Source: Nitrogeniibacter sp050293885 (GTDB lineage: Bacteria; Pseudomonadota; Gammaproteobacteria; Burkholderiales; Rhodocyclaceae). From it: a DNA stretch of 64,000 nucleotides. A program made the position numbers and the translations under genes. How positions within the stretch are numbered: position 1 is the stretch's first letter; each line of letters opens with the position of its first letter. This document shows positions 16,790-26,452 of this stretch, in pieces. The stretch is from NCBI GenBank assembly GCA_050293885.1, contig JBNKNO010000005.1, positions 1-64,000 of the forward strand, read 5' to 3'. The notes under the pieces were generated by a model that worked only from the letters and a program-made list of their open reading frames with translations, was not told where the DNA came from and did not search any database.

Positions 16790-19700
16790 ATGCCCGATAC
16801 CACCCAAGCCCAGCCTACCTCTGCCACCGTCGGCATCATCGTGCCGGCCTACAACTACGGCCGCTATCTGGATGAGTGCCTCGGCTCGGTCGCCGCTCAG
16901 ACCTACACCGACTTCACGGTACTGGTGATCGACAACGCCTCCAGCGACGACACCGAGGCGGTGGCACGGGCCTGGGAGGCGCGTGATCCGCGCTTCCGCT
17001 ACGTGCGCAACGAAACCAACCTGGGTCTGGGGCCCAGCGTGATCAAAGCCTACGCCCTGCTCGACAACCCGCTGATGATGGTGTTGTCGGCGGACGACTA
17101 CCTGGCGCCGGGCTTCCTCGACGCCACCGCCGTGGCACTCGAACACCACCCGGAGTGCGTGCTCGCCTACTCGCGCTGGGAAGCCGTGTTCGATTGCCCG
17201 GGCCGCCCCGAGCACGGACAACATACGCTGCACTACATCCCCGAGCACCCCAGTGGTGTGGTCGACGAGACCCCCGTCCTGCTGGCCCAGAACTGGATCA
17301 CGAACTCGATCTGTTTGTGGCGACGGGATGTGTGCGACGTGGTCGGCGGTCTGGTCAATGGCGATCTTCCGCACGTGGGCGACTGGTATTTTCACCTGCG
17401 CCTGTTGTCGGAAGGACCGGCCTATTTCGTCAATGAGGTGCAAGGCTACTACCGCCTGCATGGCCGGGCCGAATCGGATCGACTGCGCAGCGATGGTCAG
17501 ACCGCCCGCGACCATGTGCGCATCTTCGATCTCATTTCGACCGCCGAGCGCTGGCCGCTGACGGTTCGCTGCCTGGCCAAGATCCACCAGATGCGGTGGA
17601 TGACCGGCGAGCCGCTGATGAAGATCGCCCACCAGCTGGGCGGTCCCCAGGCCCATCCGCTGATCCGCGACATGATGTCCACCGTGCGCCATGACGTGCT
17701 GGTGGGCGCCGCCCGCGCCGTGCTCGAATACGTCCCCGCCCCCAATACGCTGGACTCGGCCGCCACCGCGCTGGCAACGCTGGACGAAGTGCTCGCCGAG
17801 GCGCCGGATCATGCCGGCGCACTGGCCTTGCGGGCCAAACACCAGCCCGGCACCGGCCTCCTTCAGGCGGCGGCGGCCGACCCGTTCGCGCTGGCCAGCC
17901 TGAACCGCCAGCGGATCGGCGAAGCGCTCGCCCGACGTCCGGCGAAGGCACACATCACCGTGGTCGTCGACGCGCGCAGCGGCGGCCCACTGCGGCGCAC
18001 GCTGCGCAGCCTCAAACACCAGATCCTCGCGCCGGCACACATCGTGTCGCTCGACGCACCGAGGGAGCTTGTCGAGCCGGGTGTCATTCGTCTGCCGGCG
18101 ACCGAGCTCTCCGAGTGGCTGGCGTCTCATGCTCAGGATCCCGACCACTGGCTGTTGTGCCTGTCCGCCGGCGACGCGCTCGAACACGACGCGCTCTACC
18201 ATTGCGCGCGCGCCATCGAGGCGCAGCCCGAAGCCCGCCTCGTGTACACCGATCACGACGAAATCGGTCAAGACGATCTCGCCAGCAGCCCCCACTACAA
18301 GCCCGACGCCAACCCCGAACTGCTGCGCAGCACGCCCTACATCGGCCGGGCGATGCTGGTGCGCAGCGACCATCGCGCACACCACCCGGCACCGCTCGAT
18401 CTGATCGCCAGCCACGCGCTCGCGCTCGACGCGCTGGCGACCGGCGGTGCCGCTGCGCTCGCCCATGTGCCGGCGCTGCTCATGCATCTGGACGCGCGCA
18501 ACGCCATCACCGTGCCGCGCGACGAGGCACAGAACGCCGCGCTGGCGGCCCTGGTGCACGAACACGCCGAACGCACCCGCCCCGGCACCACGGTGATCGA
18601 CGGCCCGGGCGCTGGGCAGTTCGCCTGGCTGCCGCCGCTCGACACCACGCCGCTGGTGAGCATCATCATCCCCACCAAGGATCAGCTCGCGCTGCTCGGC
18701 CGCTGCCTCGACACCTTGCTCGACGACACCCGCTACCCGGCCTTCGAGGTCATCGTGGTCGACAACGACAGCCAGACCGACGAGGCGCGTGACTATCTCG
18801 CCCGCCTTGAAGCCGGCGCCAACCCGCGCGTGCGCGTGCTGCGCCATCCGGGCGCCTTCAATTTCTCGGCCATGAACAACCGCGCCGCCAGCATCGCCAA
18901 CGGCGAATATCTGCTGCTGCTCAACAACGACACCGAAGTCACCGACCCGTCGTGGCTCACCACGCTGATGCGCCATGCGGTGCAGGACGAGGTCGGCGTG
19001 GTCGGCCCGCTGCTGGTGTTCCCCGACGGGCGCATCCAGCATGCCGGCGTGGTGCTCGGGCTGCGCGGACCGGCGGAGCATCCCTTCATCGGCGCCGATC
19101 CGGAGTCGCCGGGCTACCTCGGCCGCGCGCAACTGCAACAGAACTACTCGGCCGTCACCGGCGCCTGCCTGCTCACGCGCAAGTCGGTGTATCAACAGCT
19201 CGGCGGGCTCGACGAAGGTCGCTTTGCGGTCAGCTACAACGACATCGACTATTGCCTGCGGGTGCGCGAGGCGGGTTTGCAGGTGGTGTGGACGCCGCTG
19301 GCGCGCATGCTGCACGTGAGCAGTGCCAGCCAGCTCTCCAACACCGAGCAGACCGCCAACGCCGACAAGTTCGCGCGCTTCGCCGGCGAGCGCATCGCCA
19401 TGTACCAGCAATGGCGCGCGCCGATCGCTCACGACCCGGCCTACAACCCCAATCTGTCGCGACGCGCGCACGACTTCGTTCCCGAGACCGAGCCGCTACT
19501 GCGCTTCGATCCGCTCGCCGGCACGAGCGCACACCGCGTGCTGGCCCTGCTCGGCGCCTCGGCGGCACACAGCCGCCATCGCGTGCTCGAACCGCTGCTC
19601 GCGCTCAAGGCGAGCGGGCGGGTCAGTGGCGGCGCGCTGCCGGCACCGCTCAATGCCAACGAAGTGCTGCACAGCGGCGCCGACACGGTGATCCTGCAGT

Positions 19701-22700
19701 TGCCCGATCGCTTGCAGCAGCTCGAATCGATGCAGGCGGTGCTCGCCCTGCCCGGCATCACCACGCTGTTCGACGGTGACGATCTGCTGCGCACGCCCCC
19801 CTATATCGATGCCACGCAGCCCGATTTCCTCAAGCGCCTGCCCGCCAGTCTGAGCACACTCATTCGCCACTGCGACGCCATCGTCGTCTCCAATGCGCGA
19901 CTGGCATCGGCCATGGCCGGCCTGCATCACGACATCCGCACCGCGCCCGAAAGCCTGCATCCGCAGCTGTGGGCCGACGCCCCGGCACGCCCGGCCGACG
20001 AGCACGCCGGGACGCGCCCGCGCATCGTCTGGTGGCACACGGCCGGCACCGACACCGCCTTGATCGCCCGGCTCGTCGAAGCGCTCGGCAACACCGCCGA
20101 ATTCATCTGCATCGGCGAGTGTCCGTCGGCGCTGGCCGCGCAGGTGCGCGTACTGACGCCGCCGTCCGAGGCCGATCTGCCGCAGTGGCTGGCCCGGCAA
20201 CATTGGGACATCGCGCTCGCGCCGCAAGCGACCGGCGCAGCGGCCGCGCTGGGCAGCGATATCGAGTTGCTGCGCCTCGGTTGGTGCGGCCGTCCGGTGT
20301 TGTGCAGCGACACACCCGCCTTTGCCGGCAGTCTCCCCGTCACCCGTCTGCCGAACGAGGCGGAGGCGTGGGTTACGGCCATTCAGACCCGACTCGCCGC
20401 CGATGATCAGCGCGCCGCCGAGGGGCGTGCGCTACAGCAAGCCGTCCTCGCCCGCAGCGGCACCATCGACCACTACGCCGATCAGTGGCTGCACGTCTGG
20501 TGCGCACCGCAAGCAGACGACGCCACGGCGCACGTCGACACCGATGCGGCCACCACACGGGCGCTGTTCGCCGAATTGCTGCGCCCGCTGCAACCGGCGC
20601 TACCGCCGCAGGCGTCCACCGCATCGCGCGCGACATCCAAAACCACGACCGGGCAGATACCCGTCGCCGGCGCCCCGGTGGCCGAAGACGACGCCGAACA
20701 GCAGGCCCGCGCGCTCGCCCGCGAGCAGGCCACCATCGCCGGCACGCCCGACGCCGCATCGCGTCAGCTCGACCCGGACTACGCCCTGTTCCTCAAGCGC
20801 CGTGCACCCCAACCGGAAGATCTGCAGTTTCTCGAGGCGGCCATCAAGCAGTGGTCGGGCACGCCGACGATTCATGTGCTGGTCGAGGCGCGCGACAGCG
20901 AGTTCGAGCTGCTCTCCAACACCCTCGACAGTCTCGGCGCGCAGCCCTACCCCATGTGGTGTCTGTCGATTCTGGCCAATAGCCCCTGCCCCGACCCGGC
21001 CATCGAGGAGCTGCCCAACATCGACTGGCTGCATCGCGCGGACCAGACGGTCGGCGCGAAGTCGCTGCTCGACGGTGTCGTCGCCCAACGCGCTGCCGAC
21101 ATCGTGGTCTATCTGCCGCCGGGCAGCGAGCTCGACAGCTTGTGCCTGTGGCGCGTCGCGCACGAATTCTCTACCCGCCCCAACTGGATGGCGCTGTACA
21201 CCGACGACGACGTGATCCGCATGGATGGCTGCCGTGTCGAACCGCGTTTCAAGCCTGACTTCAACCTCGATCTGGCGCGCAGTTGCGACTACATCGGCCC
21301 CTTGTGGGTGCGCGGCAACGTGTGGCGCCGGGCTGGTGGCCTGGCCGAACACGCCGGCGCCCGCTTTTACGATTTCATGCTGCGCGTGCTCGATGCGGTC
21401 GGCGCAGCGGCCATCGGCCACGTGGCCGACCCGCTGCTCAGTCTGCCGGTCTCGCCCACCTTGCTCGTCAACGACCGCGATGCGCATCAAGCGTTGTCCG
21501 CCCATCTGACACGCCAAGGCATCGCCCACGACATTCGCCCGGGCCGGCTGCACGCGACCTGGGAGGCCAACTACACCCATGGCGCGCAGCCGCGCGTCGA
21601 CATCGTCCTTGCCTACCAGAACTGGCTGGAGTTCATCGAACCGGCGGTCGACAGCATTTTCCGTCTCACCGAGGGCTCCGACTTCCGCGTGATTCTGGTG
21701 GACATGGGCAGCGACGACCCCGATTGCGAGGCCTGGGCACAAGGTGTGGCGGCGCAGTTTGGCGATCGCGTGCTGTGCACCCGCATCGAGGGCGAGTGGA
21801 ATCGCGCCACCGCGTTCAACCACGGCGCCAGCCTGAGCGACGCCGACTACGTGCTGTTCCTGCATCACGACACGCAGATGCTCTCGGCACACTGGCTCGA
21901 ACGCCTGATGGCGCACGCACAGCGCGCCGACGTCGCCGCCGTGGCCCCGCGCCAGGTGCGCCCTGGCGACAACACGCTGGAGATGTCGGGCAGCATCTTC
22001 GGTCTCTCTCCCGGCATCGGCTCCCCCGAATCGGAAGACACGCGCCTCGATTACCCCGGCTATCTCGGGCGCTTGCAGATGACGCAGAACTTCAACGTGC
22101 TCGACAGTGCCTGCCTGCTGGTAGCGCGCCGTCACTTCGATGCCGCCGGCGGCTTCGATCCGACCTTCGGCCTGCGCGACGCCGAGATCGACTTCAGCGC
22201 ACGGCTGGCACAACACGGCCTGTTGGTGTGGACGCCACGCGTGACCATCGCCCACTACACCACCGACCTGCCACCGATCGAGCGCGCGGACGAACGCGCC
22301 TGCATCGATGCATCGGCGCAACGGCAACGCGATCTCACCCAGGAACGCATTTCGCTGGTGAGCCGCTATCTGCCCACGCTGCGCCGTGATGGCGCGTGGA
22401 ACGTGAACCTGCGTCTGAATCACGGCATCATCGCGCCCGAATCCGGCTTCGTTGCCCCCTGGCATGCGATCCCGGCGCAAGTGCCGCGTCTGGTGGCCGA
22501 CCTGGTGGAAGGCGCAGGCGAGTTTCGCGCCATCGCCCCGCTGCGCGCCGCAGCCCGGGTCGGCAAGGCGCAAGCGGCCATCATCCATCCGCCAAAGACC
22601 GACGCACGACGCCTGCCCAACGCCATCGATCTGGCGCGCCTCGACGGGGTCGCCAGCTATCTGGTGCACAATCCCGCACTCGAGAAGCAGATCGGCCTGC

Positions 22701-23476
22701 TGCGCCAGATACGCACCCATACGCCGGATATTCTCGTCGTCGCGCTGCTCGACGACCTGACCACGGCAATCCCGAACAGCAGCGACGTGTTCGACCAATG
22801 GAGCCGCGAGACGCGCACCCACATGCGCAGTTGCCTGGCCCAGTGCGATCGCCTGGTGGTGTCCACCGAGCCACTGGCCGAGTTTGCCCGTCACATGGTC
22901 GACGACATCCGCGTTGTGCCCAACCGGGTCGAATGGGCCCGTTGGGAGGGCATCGTGTCGAAACGCCGTACCGGGCGCAAACCGCGCGTCGGCTGGGCCG
23001 GCGCCTTCCAGCATGCGGGCGATCTGGCGCTGGTCGAAGAGGCCATCAAGGCCACCTGCGATGAAGTCGAATGGGTGTTCTTCGGCATGTGCCCGGCCTC
23101 GCTGGCGCCGTACATCCACGAGCACCATCGCTGGGTGAACTTCGACGACTATCCGGCCAAACTGGCCAGTCTCAACCTCGATCTGGCCATCGCCCCGCTT
23201 GAGGAAAACGCGTTCAACGACGCCAAAAGCAATCTTCGACTGCTCGATTACGGGGTGCTCGGCTGGCCGGTGGTGTGCTCCGACGTCACCCCCTACCAGG
23301 GTGCACCCGTGACCCGCGTCACGAATTCCACCGATGCCTGGGTGTCGGCAATTCGCGATCACGTGAACAATCCGGACGCTGCCGAGAAGGCCGGTGACAC
23401 CCTGCGCGAATGGGTACTGGCGAATTACATCCTCGAGCAGCACGTGGACGAATGGCTGGCGCATCACCTACCGTGA
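16790..23476 (+). CDS. Giant multi-domain glycosyltransferase (2228 residues)
   Basis: The domains in order are: a GT2 domain (about 14-250; VGIIVPAYNYG, VLSADDY); a degenerate GT2-like part (about 385-610); a second full GT2 (about 620-860; SIIIPTKDQ, LLLLNNDTE); a GT-B-like half-domain (about 1074-1220); then a second round of degenerate GT2 (about 1359-1590), GT2 (about 1601-1850; LFLHHDTQ) and GT-B half-domain (about 2062-2228). Residues 385-1220 and 1359-2228 therefore look like an ancient internal duplication. The start is the ATG at 16790, with a GTG at 16778 as alternative. It has no membrane helix and is probably cytosolic. It is the last gene of the island, 278 bases from fliC, so it is a candidate flagellin glycosyltransferase. 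Confidence 0.9.
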   Translation: MPDTTQAQPTSATVGIIVPAYNYGRYLDECLGSVAAQTYTDFTVLVIDNASSDDTEAVARAWEARDPRFRYVRNETNLGLGPSVIKAYALLDNPLMMVLSADDYLAPGFLDATAVALEHHPECVLAYSRWEAVFDCPGRPEHGQHTLHYIPEHPSGVVDETPVLLAQNWITNSICLWRRDVCDVVGGLVNGDLPHVGDWYFHLRLLSEGPAYFVNEVQGYYRLHGRAESDRLRSDGQTARDHVRIFDLISTAERWPLTVRCLAKIHQMRWMTGEPLMKIAHQLGGPQAHPLIRDMMSTVRHDVLVGAARAVLEYVPAPNTLDSAATALATLDEVLAEAPDHAGALALRAKHQPGTGLLQAAAADPFALASLNRQRIGEALARRPAKAHITVVVDARSGGPLRRTLRSLKHQILAPAHIVSLDAPRELVEPGVIRLPATELSEWLASHAQDPDHWLLCLSAGDALEHDALYHCARAIEAQPEARLVYTDHDEIGQDDLASSPHYKPDANPELLRSTPYIGRAMLVRSDHRAHHPAPLDLIASHALALDALATGGAAALAHVPALLMHLDARNAITVPRDEAQNAALAALVHEHAERTRPGTTVIDGPGAGQFAWLPPLDTTPLVSIIIPTKDQLALLGRCLDTLLDDTRYPAFEVIVVDNDSQTDEARDYLARLEAGANPRVRVLRHPGAFNFSAMNNRAASIANGEYLLLLNNDTEVTDPSWLTTLMRHAVQDEVGVVGPLLVFPDGRIQHAGVVLGLRGPAEHPFIGADPESPGYLGRAQLQQNYSAVTGACLLTRKSVYQQLGGLDEGRFAVSYNDIDYCLRVREAGLQVVWTPLARMLHVSSASQLSNTEQTANADKFARFAGERIAMYQQWRAPIAHDPAYNPNLSRRAHDFVPETEPLLRFDPLAGTSAHRVLALLGASAAHSRHRVLEPLLALKASGRVSGGALPAPLNANEVLHSGADTVILQLPDRLQQLESMQAVLALPGITTLFDGDDLLRTPPYIDATQPDFLKRLPASLSTLIRHCDAIVVSNARLASAMAGLHHDIRTAPESLHPQLWADAPARPADEHAGTRPRIVWWHTAGTDTALIARLVEALGNTAEFICIGECPSALAAQVRVLTPPSEADLPQWLARQHWDIALAPQATGAAAALGSDIELLRLGWCGRPVLCSDTPAFAGSLPVTRLPNEAEAWVTAIQTRLAADDQRAAEGRALQQAVLARSGTIDHYADQWLHVWCAPQADDATAHVDTDAATTRALFAELLRPLQPALPPQASTASRATSKTTTGQIPVAGAPVAEDDAEQQARALAREQATIAGTPDAASRQLDPDYALFLKRRAPQPEDLQFLEAAIKQWSGTPTIHVLVEARDSEFELLSNTLDSLGAQPYPMWCLSILANSPCPDPAIEELPNIDWLHRADQTVGAKSLLDGVVAQRAADIVVYLPPGSELDSLCLWRVAHEFSTRPNWMALYTDDDVIRMDGCRVEPRFKPDFNLDLARSCDYIGPLWVRGNVWRRAGGLAEHAGARFYDFMLRVLDAVGAAAIGHVADPLLSLPVSPTLLVNDRDAHQALSAHLTRQGIAHDIRPGRLHATWEANYTHGAQPRVDIVLAYQNWLEFIEPAVDSIFRLTEGSDFRVILVDMGSDDPDCEAWAQGVAAQFGDRVLCTRIEGEWNRATAFNHGASLSDADYVLFLHHDTQMLSAHWLERLMAHAQRADVAAVAPRQVRPGDNTLEMSGSIFGLSPGIGSPESEDTRLDYPGYLGRLQMTQNFNVLDSACLLVARRHFDAAGGFDPTFGLRDAEIDFSARLAQHGLLVWTPRVTIAHYTTDLPPIERADERACIDASAQRQRDLTQERISLVSRYLPTLRRDGAWNVNLRLNHGIIAPESGFVAPWHAIPAQVPRLVADLVEGAGEFRAIAPLRAAARVGKAQAAIIHPPKTDARRLPNAIDLARLDGVASYLVHNPALEKQIGLLRQIRTHTPDILVVALLDDLTTAIPNSSDVFDQWSRETRTHMRSCLAQCDRLVVSTEPLAEFARHMVDDIRVVPNRVEWARWEGIVSKRRTGRKPRVGWAGAFQHAGDLALVEEAIKATCDEVEWVFFGMCPASLAPYIHEHHRWVNFDDYPAKLASLNLDLAIAPLEENAFNDAKSNLRLLDYGVLGWPVVCSDVTPYQGAPVTRVTNSTDAWVSAIRDHVNNPDAAEKAGDTLREWVLANYILEQHVDEWLAHHLP

Positions 23477-23661
23477 AACGCCCGTTTCGACGGGAAATCC
23501 ACGCCCCGAGGTCACCATTTCCTTAGGGGCAAAATAGCCTTTCGACTGCGTGGCGAATACGCGGAATGAATGGCAACAAGGGGGCAATCCCCCCTTGTGG
23601 TTTGGGGCCACAATCCTTTGTGGCAAAGGGGTTTGCGCGATGACGTGGCGCGAAAAATCCC

Positions 23662-23688
23662 TACAGTTTTTTTCCTGGTCGCCGTAGG
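23662..23688 (+). promoter_or_regulatory. Sigma-28 (FliA) type promoter of fliC
   Basis: TACAGTTT at 23662-23669 and GCCGTAGG at 23681-23688 are separated by 11 bases. The FliA consensus is TAAAGTTT-N11-GCCGATAA. The promoter lies about 66 bases before the flagellin start, which fits a late (class III) flagellar gene. Other small hairpins lie upstream (TTGTGG/CCACAA at about 23594-23611). Confidence 0.75.
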
Positions 23689-23754
23689 TAGGGCCAAGGG
23701 GACAGGCACACAGCCTACGAATGATCCCCTGGGGTCTTAATCAGGAGAAACACC

Positions 23755-24546
23755 ATGGCACAAACCATCAACACCAACGTCTATTCGCTGAACGCCCAGC
23801 GCAACCTGAACCGCAGCCAGGAAGGTCTCGCGACTTCCCTGCAGCGTCTGTCCTCAGGTCTGCGCGTCAACAGCGCCCGTGACGACGCCGCCGGCCTGGC
23901 CGTGGCTCAACGCATGGAAGCAGACGCCCGGGGTCTGACGGTTGCAATGCGCAACGCCTCCGACGGCATCTCGTTCGCACAAACGGCTGACGGCACCTTG
24001 TCGACCGCCGCCGACATGCTCCAGCGGATGCGCGAACTGGCAGTCCAGTCGCTCAACGGCACCATTTCCAACACCGAACGCGGTTATCTGAACTCGGAAT
24101 ACTCGCAGCTCGACACCGAACTGGGTCGTCTGCAAGGCGCCGCCAAACTCAACAACCAGTCGGTGTTCGGCACCTTCTCGTTCCAGATTGGCGCCGCCGC
24201 GGCCGACAGCATGTCCGCAACCTTCGCCAGTGTCGCGGCACCGGGCGGCAGCATCGCCACCTCGGCAGGCGCAGCGACGGCAATCACCGCACTCGACACG
24301 GCACTGAACAGCGTGGCCTCCAACCGCGCCACCATCGGTGGTGTGATGGGCCGGATGAGCTTCACCATCCAGCAGCTCGAGACCGCACGTGAGAACCAAT
24401 ACGCTGCACGTAGCCGAATCATGGATGCCGACTTCGCTGCGGAAACGGCAAACCTCACTCGGGCACAGATCCTGCAACAGTCGGGTACGGCCATGGTGGC
24501 GCAAGCCAACAGCGTGCCGCAGAACGTACTGTCGCTGCTCAACTAA
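23755..24546 (+). CDS. fliC: Flagellin
   Basis: The protein has 263 residues, a short flagellin made almost only of the D0/D1 helices. The conserved N-terminus MAQTINTNVYSLNAQRNL, SSGLRVNSARDDAAGLAVA and the C-terminus (ILQQSGTAMVAQANSVPQNV) are intact. The middle (about 140-190) is rich in Ala, Ser and Thr with little folded outer domain, so exposed Ser/Thr are available for O-glycosylation. The ribosome site CAGGAG precedes the ATG. Transcription is expected from the sigma-28 type promoter. The upstream sugar island suggests the filament is glycosylated. Confidence 0.97.
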   Translation: MAQTINTNVYSLNAQRNLNRSQEGLATSLQRLSSGLRVNSARDDAAGLAVAQRMEADARGLTVAMRNASDGISFAQTADGTLSTAADMLQRMRELAVQSLNGTISNTERGYLNSEYSQLDTELGRLQGAAKLNNQSVFGTFSFQIGAAAADSMSATFASVAAPGGSIATSAGAATAITALDTALNSVASNRATIGGVMGRMSFTIQQLETARENQYAARSRIMDADFAAETANLTRAQILQQSGTAMVAQANSVPQNVLSLLN

Positions 24547-24589
24547 GCAGGTTGATGCCAGGAGGCCGGCAAGTCATGCCGGCCAAAGG

Positions 24590-24622
24590 CGCCCGAGGCG
24601 GCAAACTTTGCCCCCTCGGGCG
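24590..24622 (+). terminator. Stem-loop after fliC
   Basis: CGCCCGAGG at 24590-24598 pairs with CCTCGGGCG at 24614-24622. It has no clear T tract, so it may stabilise the flagellin mRNA 3' end rather than terminate strongly. Confidence 0.5.
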
Positions 24623-24642
24623 TTAGCGGATAGGAGAAAATC

Positions 24643-25053
24643 ATGGCAATCCAGCCCACATCGCCCGTTCAGGCGCAATTTGCGACAACGCAAAATGCGC
24701 TCGCCGGCAAGGCAGGAGCGTCATCGCCGATCGAGAAAGCCCCCCCCGCTTCCAAGCTGCAGGCCGTGCAACAGGATGCTGACGCCGCCAATGCAAAATC
24801 AGCCGGGAAGCAGGATGCTGAATCTCTTCGTGAGGCAATCAAACGCGCCCAGGACGCACTACCTGCGTCGTCTCGTGACATTGCGTTTTCCATGAACGAG
24901 AAAGCCGACACGGTGGTCATCAAGATCATCGACCGAGAATCGAAGGAAGTGATCCGGCAGATTCCGTCCGAGGAATTTCTCAAGATCGCCGAAGCCCTGG
25001 AAGATCGGATGGAAGACATTCGCGCCGGTCTGCTCGTCGAGCAAAAGGCTTAA
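24643..25053 (+). CDS. flaG: FlaG-family flagellar protein
   Basis: The protein has 136 residues. The N-terminal half is low-complexity (Ala, Lys, Ser). The C-terminal half holds the FlaG domain, with IAFSMNEKADTVVIKIIDRE and VIRQIPSEEFLKIAEALED. The ATG follows AGGAG at a good distance. FlaG proteins influence filament length and are usually encoded between flagellin and fliD, as here. Confidence 0.93.
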   Translation: MAIQPTSPVQAQFATTQNALAGKAGASSPIEKAPPASKLQAVQQDADAANAKSAGKQDAESLREAIKRAQDALPASSRDIAFSMNEKADTVVIKIIDRESKEVIRQIPSEEFLKIAEALEDRMEDIRAGLLVEQKA

Positions 25054-25065
25054 GGAGGCAGCGTC

Positions 25066-26421
25066 ATGGCCACTGGAACCATTTCATCGCTGGGGATCGG
25101 TACCGGCTCCCTCGACTCTGCGAGCCTTGTCGAGCAGTTGATGGCACTCGAACGTCAGCCGATCAACCGACTCAACGCCAAGGAAAAAACCTTCGACGCG
25201 CAGATTTCGGCCTTCGGCAGCGTCAAGAGCCGGCTGTCCACCCTGCAAAGTGCGGCCACCACGCTGGCAGACCCGAACAAGCTGGCGGCCTACGCCGCCA
25301 CGGCGGGCGACGCAGATGTGATCTCGGCGACCGCCGGCACCTTCGCACACGCGGGCAGCTACACGATCGACGTACAGCAACTGGCCACCGCACAGAAGTC
25401 ATTCTCGTCGCTATATGCGGGCACCGACACCTTCGGCGCCGGCACCTTGAGCTTCACCGTCAATGGCAACACCGAAGACGTGGTGCTATCGAGCAGCGGC
25501 AATTCGCTGCAAGACGTGGCGAACGCCATCAACGACGCCGACATCAGCGTGCAGGCCACGGTCGTCAACGGCGACGCCGGCAGCCGTCTGGTGCTCACCT
25601 CGCGCGAGACCGGCTCCGACAACGCCTTCACGCTGGCGGTCACCAGCGGCGACGCCAACCTGACCAGCCTCGGCACCTTCGACGGCGCCCACCCGAACGC
25701 GCTCGGTGCGCAGAACGCCATTGTCACCGTCGAAGGCGAGACGGTGACCTCGCAGAGCAACCAGATCACCTCGGCCATCGCCAACGTGACGATCACGGCC
25801 ACCGCCGTCGGCACCAGCACGCTCGATGTGGCGCGCGACAACTCGGGCATTTCGGACGCGGTGCAGTCCTTTGTGGACGCCTACAACGATCTGCGCAACG
25901 AAATCGGTTCGCAGACCGCGTACGACTCCGAAAACAAGGTCGCCCAACCGCTCAACGGAGACGCCACCACGCGGACCTTGCTCAACCATCTGCGTTCAAG
26001 CATTTCCAGCGCACCGGCCAGTCTGGCCGGCAGTGACTTCGAATATCTGTACAGCCTCGGCGTATCGGTGCAGCAGGACGGCACCCTCACGTTCACCAGC
26101 AGCAAGCTCGACGATGCCATCAACAGCGACTTCAATGGCGTGGTCACCGCCCTGAACGCCTACGGCACCGCCATCGACGACATGGCCACGTCCTTCACCG
26201 AAGCGGACGGCCTGATCGACAACCGCGTGAATGGCATCAATTCGTCGATCTCGACCATTGATGACCAACGGGAACGACTCGAACAACAACTGACGATCAC
26301 CGAGGCACGTCTGCGCGCGCAATTCACCGCGCTCGACACCCTGATGGCCTCGCTATCGACCACCAGCAACTTTCTGACCCAGCAACTCGACAGTCTGAGC
26401 AACATCAACGGCAGCAACTAA
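25066..26421 (+). CDS. fliD: Flagellar cap protein FliD (hook-associated protein 2)
   Basis: The protein has 451 residues. It caps the growing filament and promotes flagellin folding and insertion. The N-terminal FliD domain shows GIGTGSLDSASLVEQLM and LERQPINRLNAKE. The C-terminal coiled-coil part has INSSISTIDDQRERLEQQL and TALDTLMASLSTTSNFLTQQ. It lies 12 bases after flaG with a GGAGG site and is probably co-transcribed with fliS and the genes beyond. Confidence 0.96.
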   Translation: MATGTISSLGIGTGSLDSASLVEQLMALERQPINRLNAKEKTFDAQISAFGSVKSRLSTLQSAATTLADPNKLAAYAATAGDADVISATAGTFAHAGSYTIDVQQLATAQKSFSSLYAGTDTFGAGTLSFTVNGNTEDVVLSSSGNSLQDVANAINDADISVQATVVNGDAGSRLVLTSRETGSDNAFTLAVTSGDANLTSLGTFDGAHPNALGAQNAIVTVEGETVTSQSNQITSAIANVTITATAVGTSTLDVARDNSGISDAVQSFVDAYNDLRNEIGSQTAYDSENKVAQPLNGDATTRTLLNHLRSSISSAPASLAGSDFEYLYSLGVSVQQDGTLTFTSSKLDDAINSDFNGVVTALNAYGTAIDDMATSFTEADGLIDNRVNGINSSISTIDDQRERLEQQLTITEARLRAQFTALDTLMASLSTTSNFLTQQLDSLSNINGSN

Positions 26422-26452
26422 CGCACCTCAAGAACCACGGGAATCGACCATC

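Noticed and set aside
16673..23467. Very long minus-strand ORFs (932 and 955 residues) opposite the giant glycosyltransferase
   Set aside because: These are open because of high GC codon bias on the coding strand. They show no domain motifs, whereas the plus strand has clear GT2 signatures.
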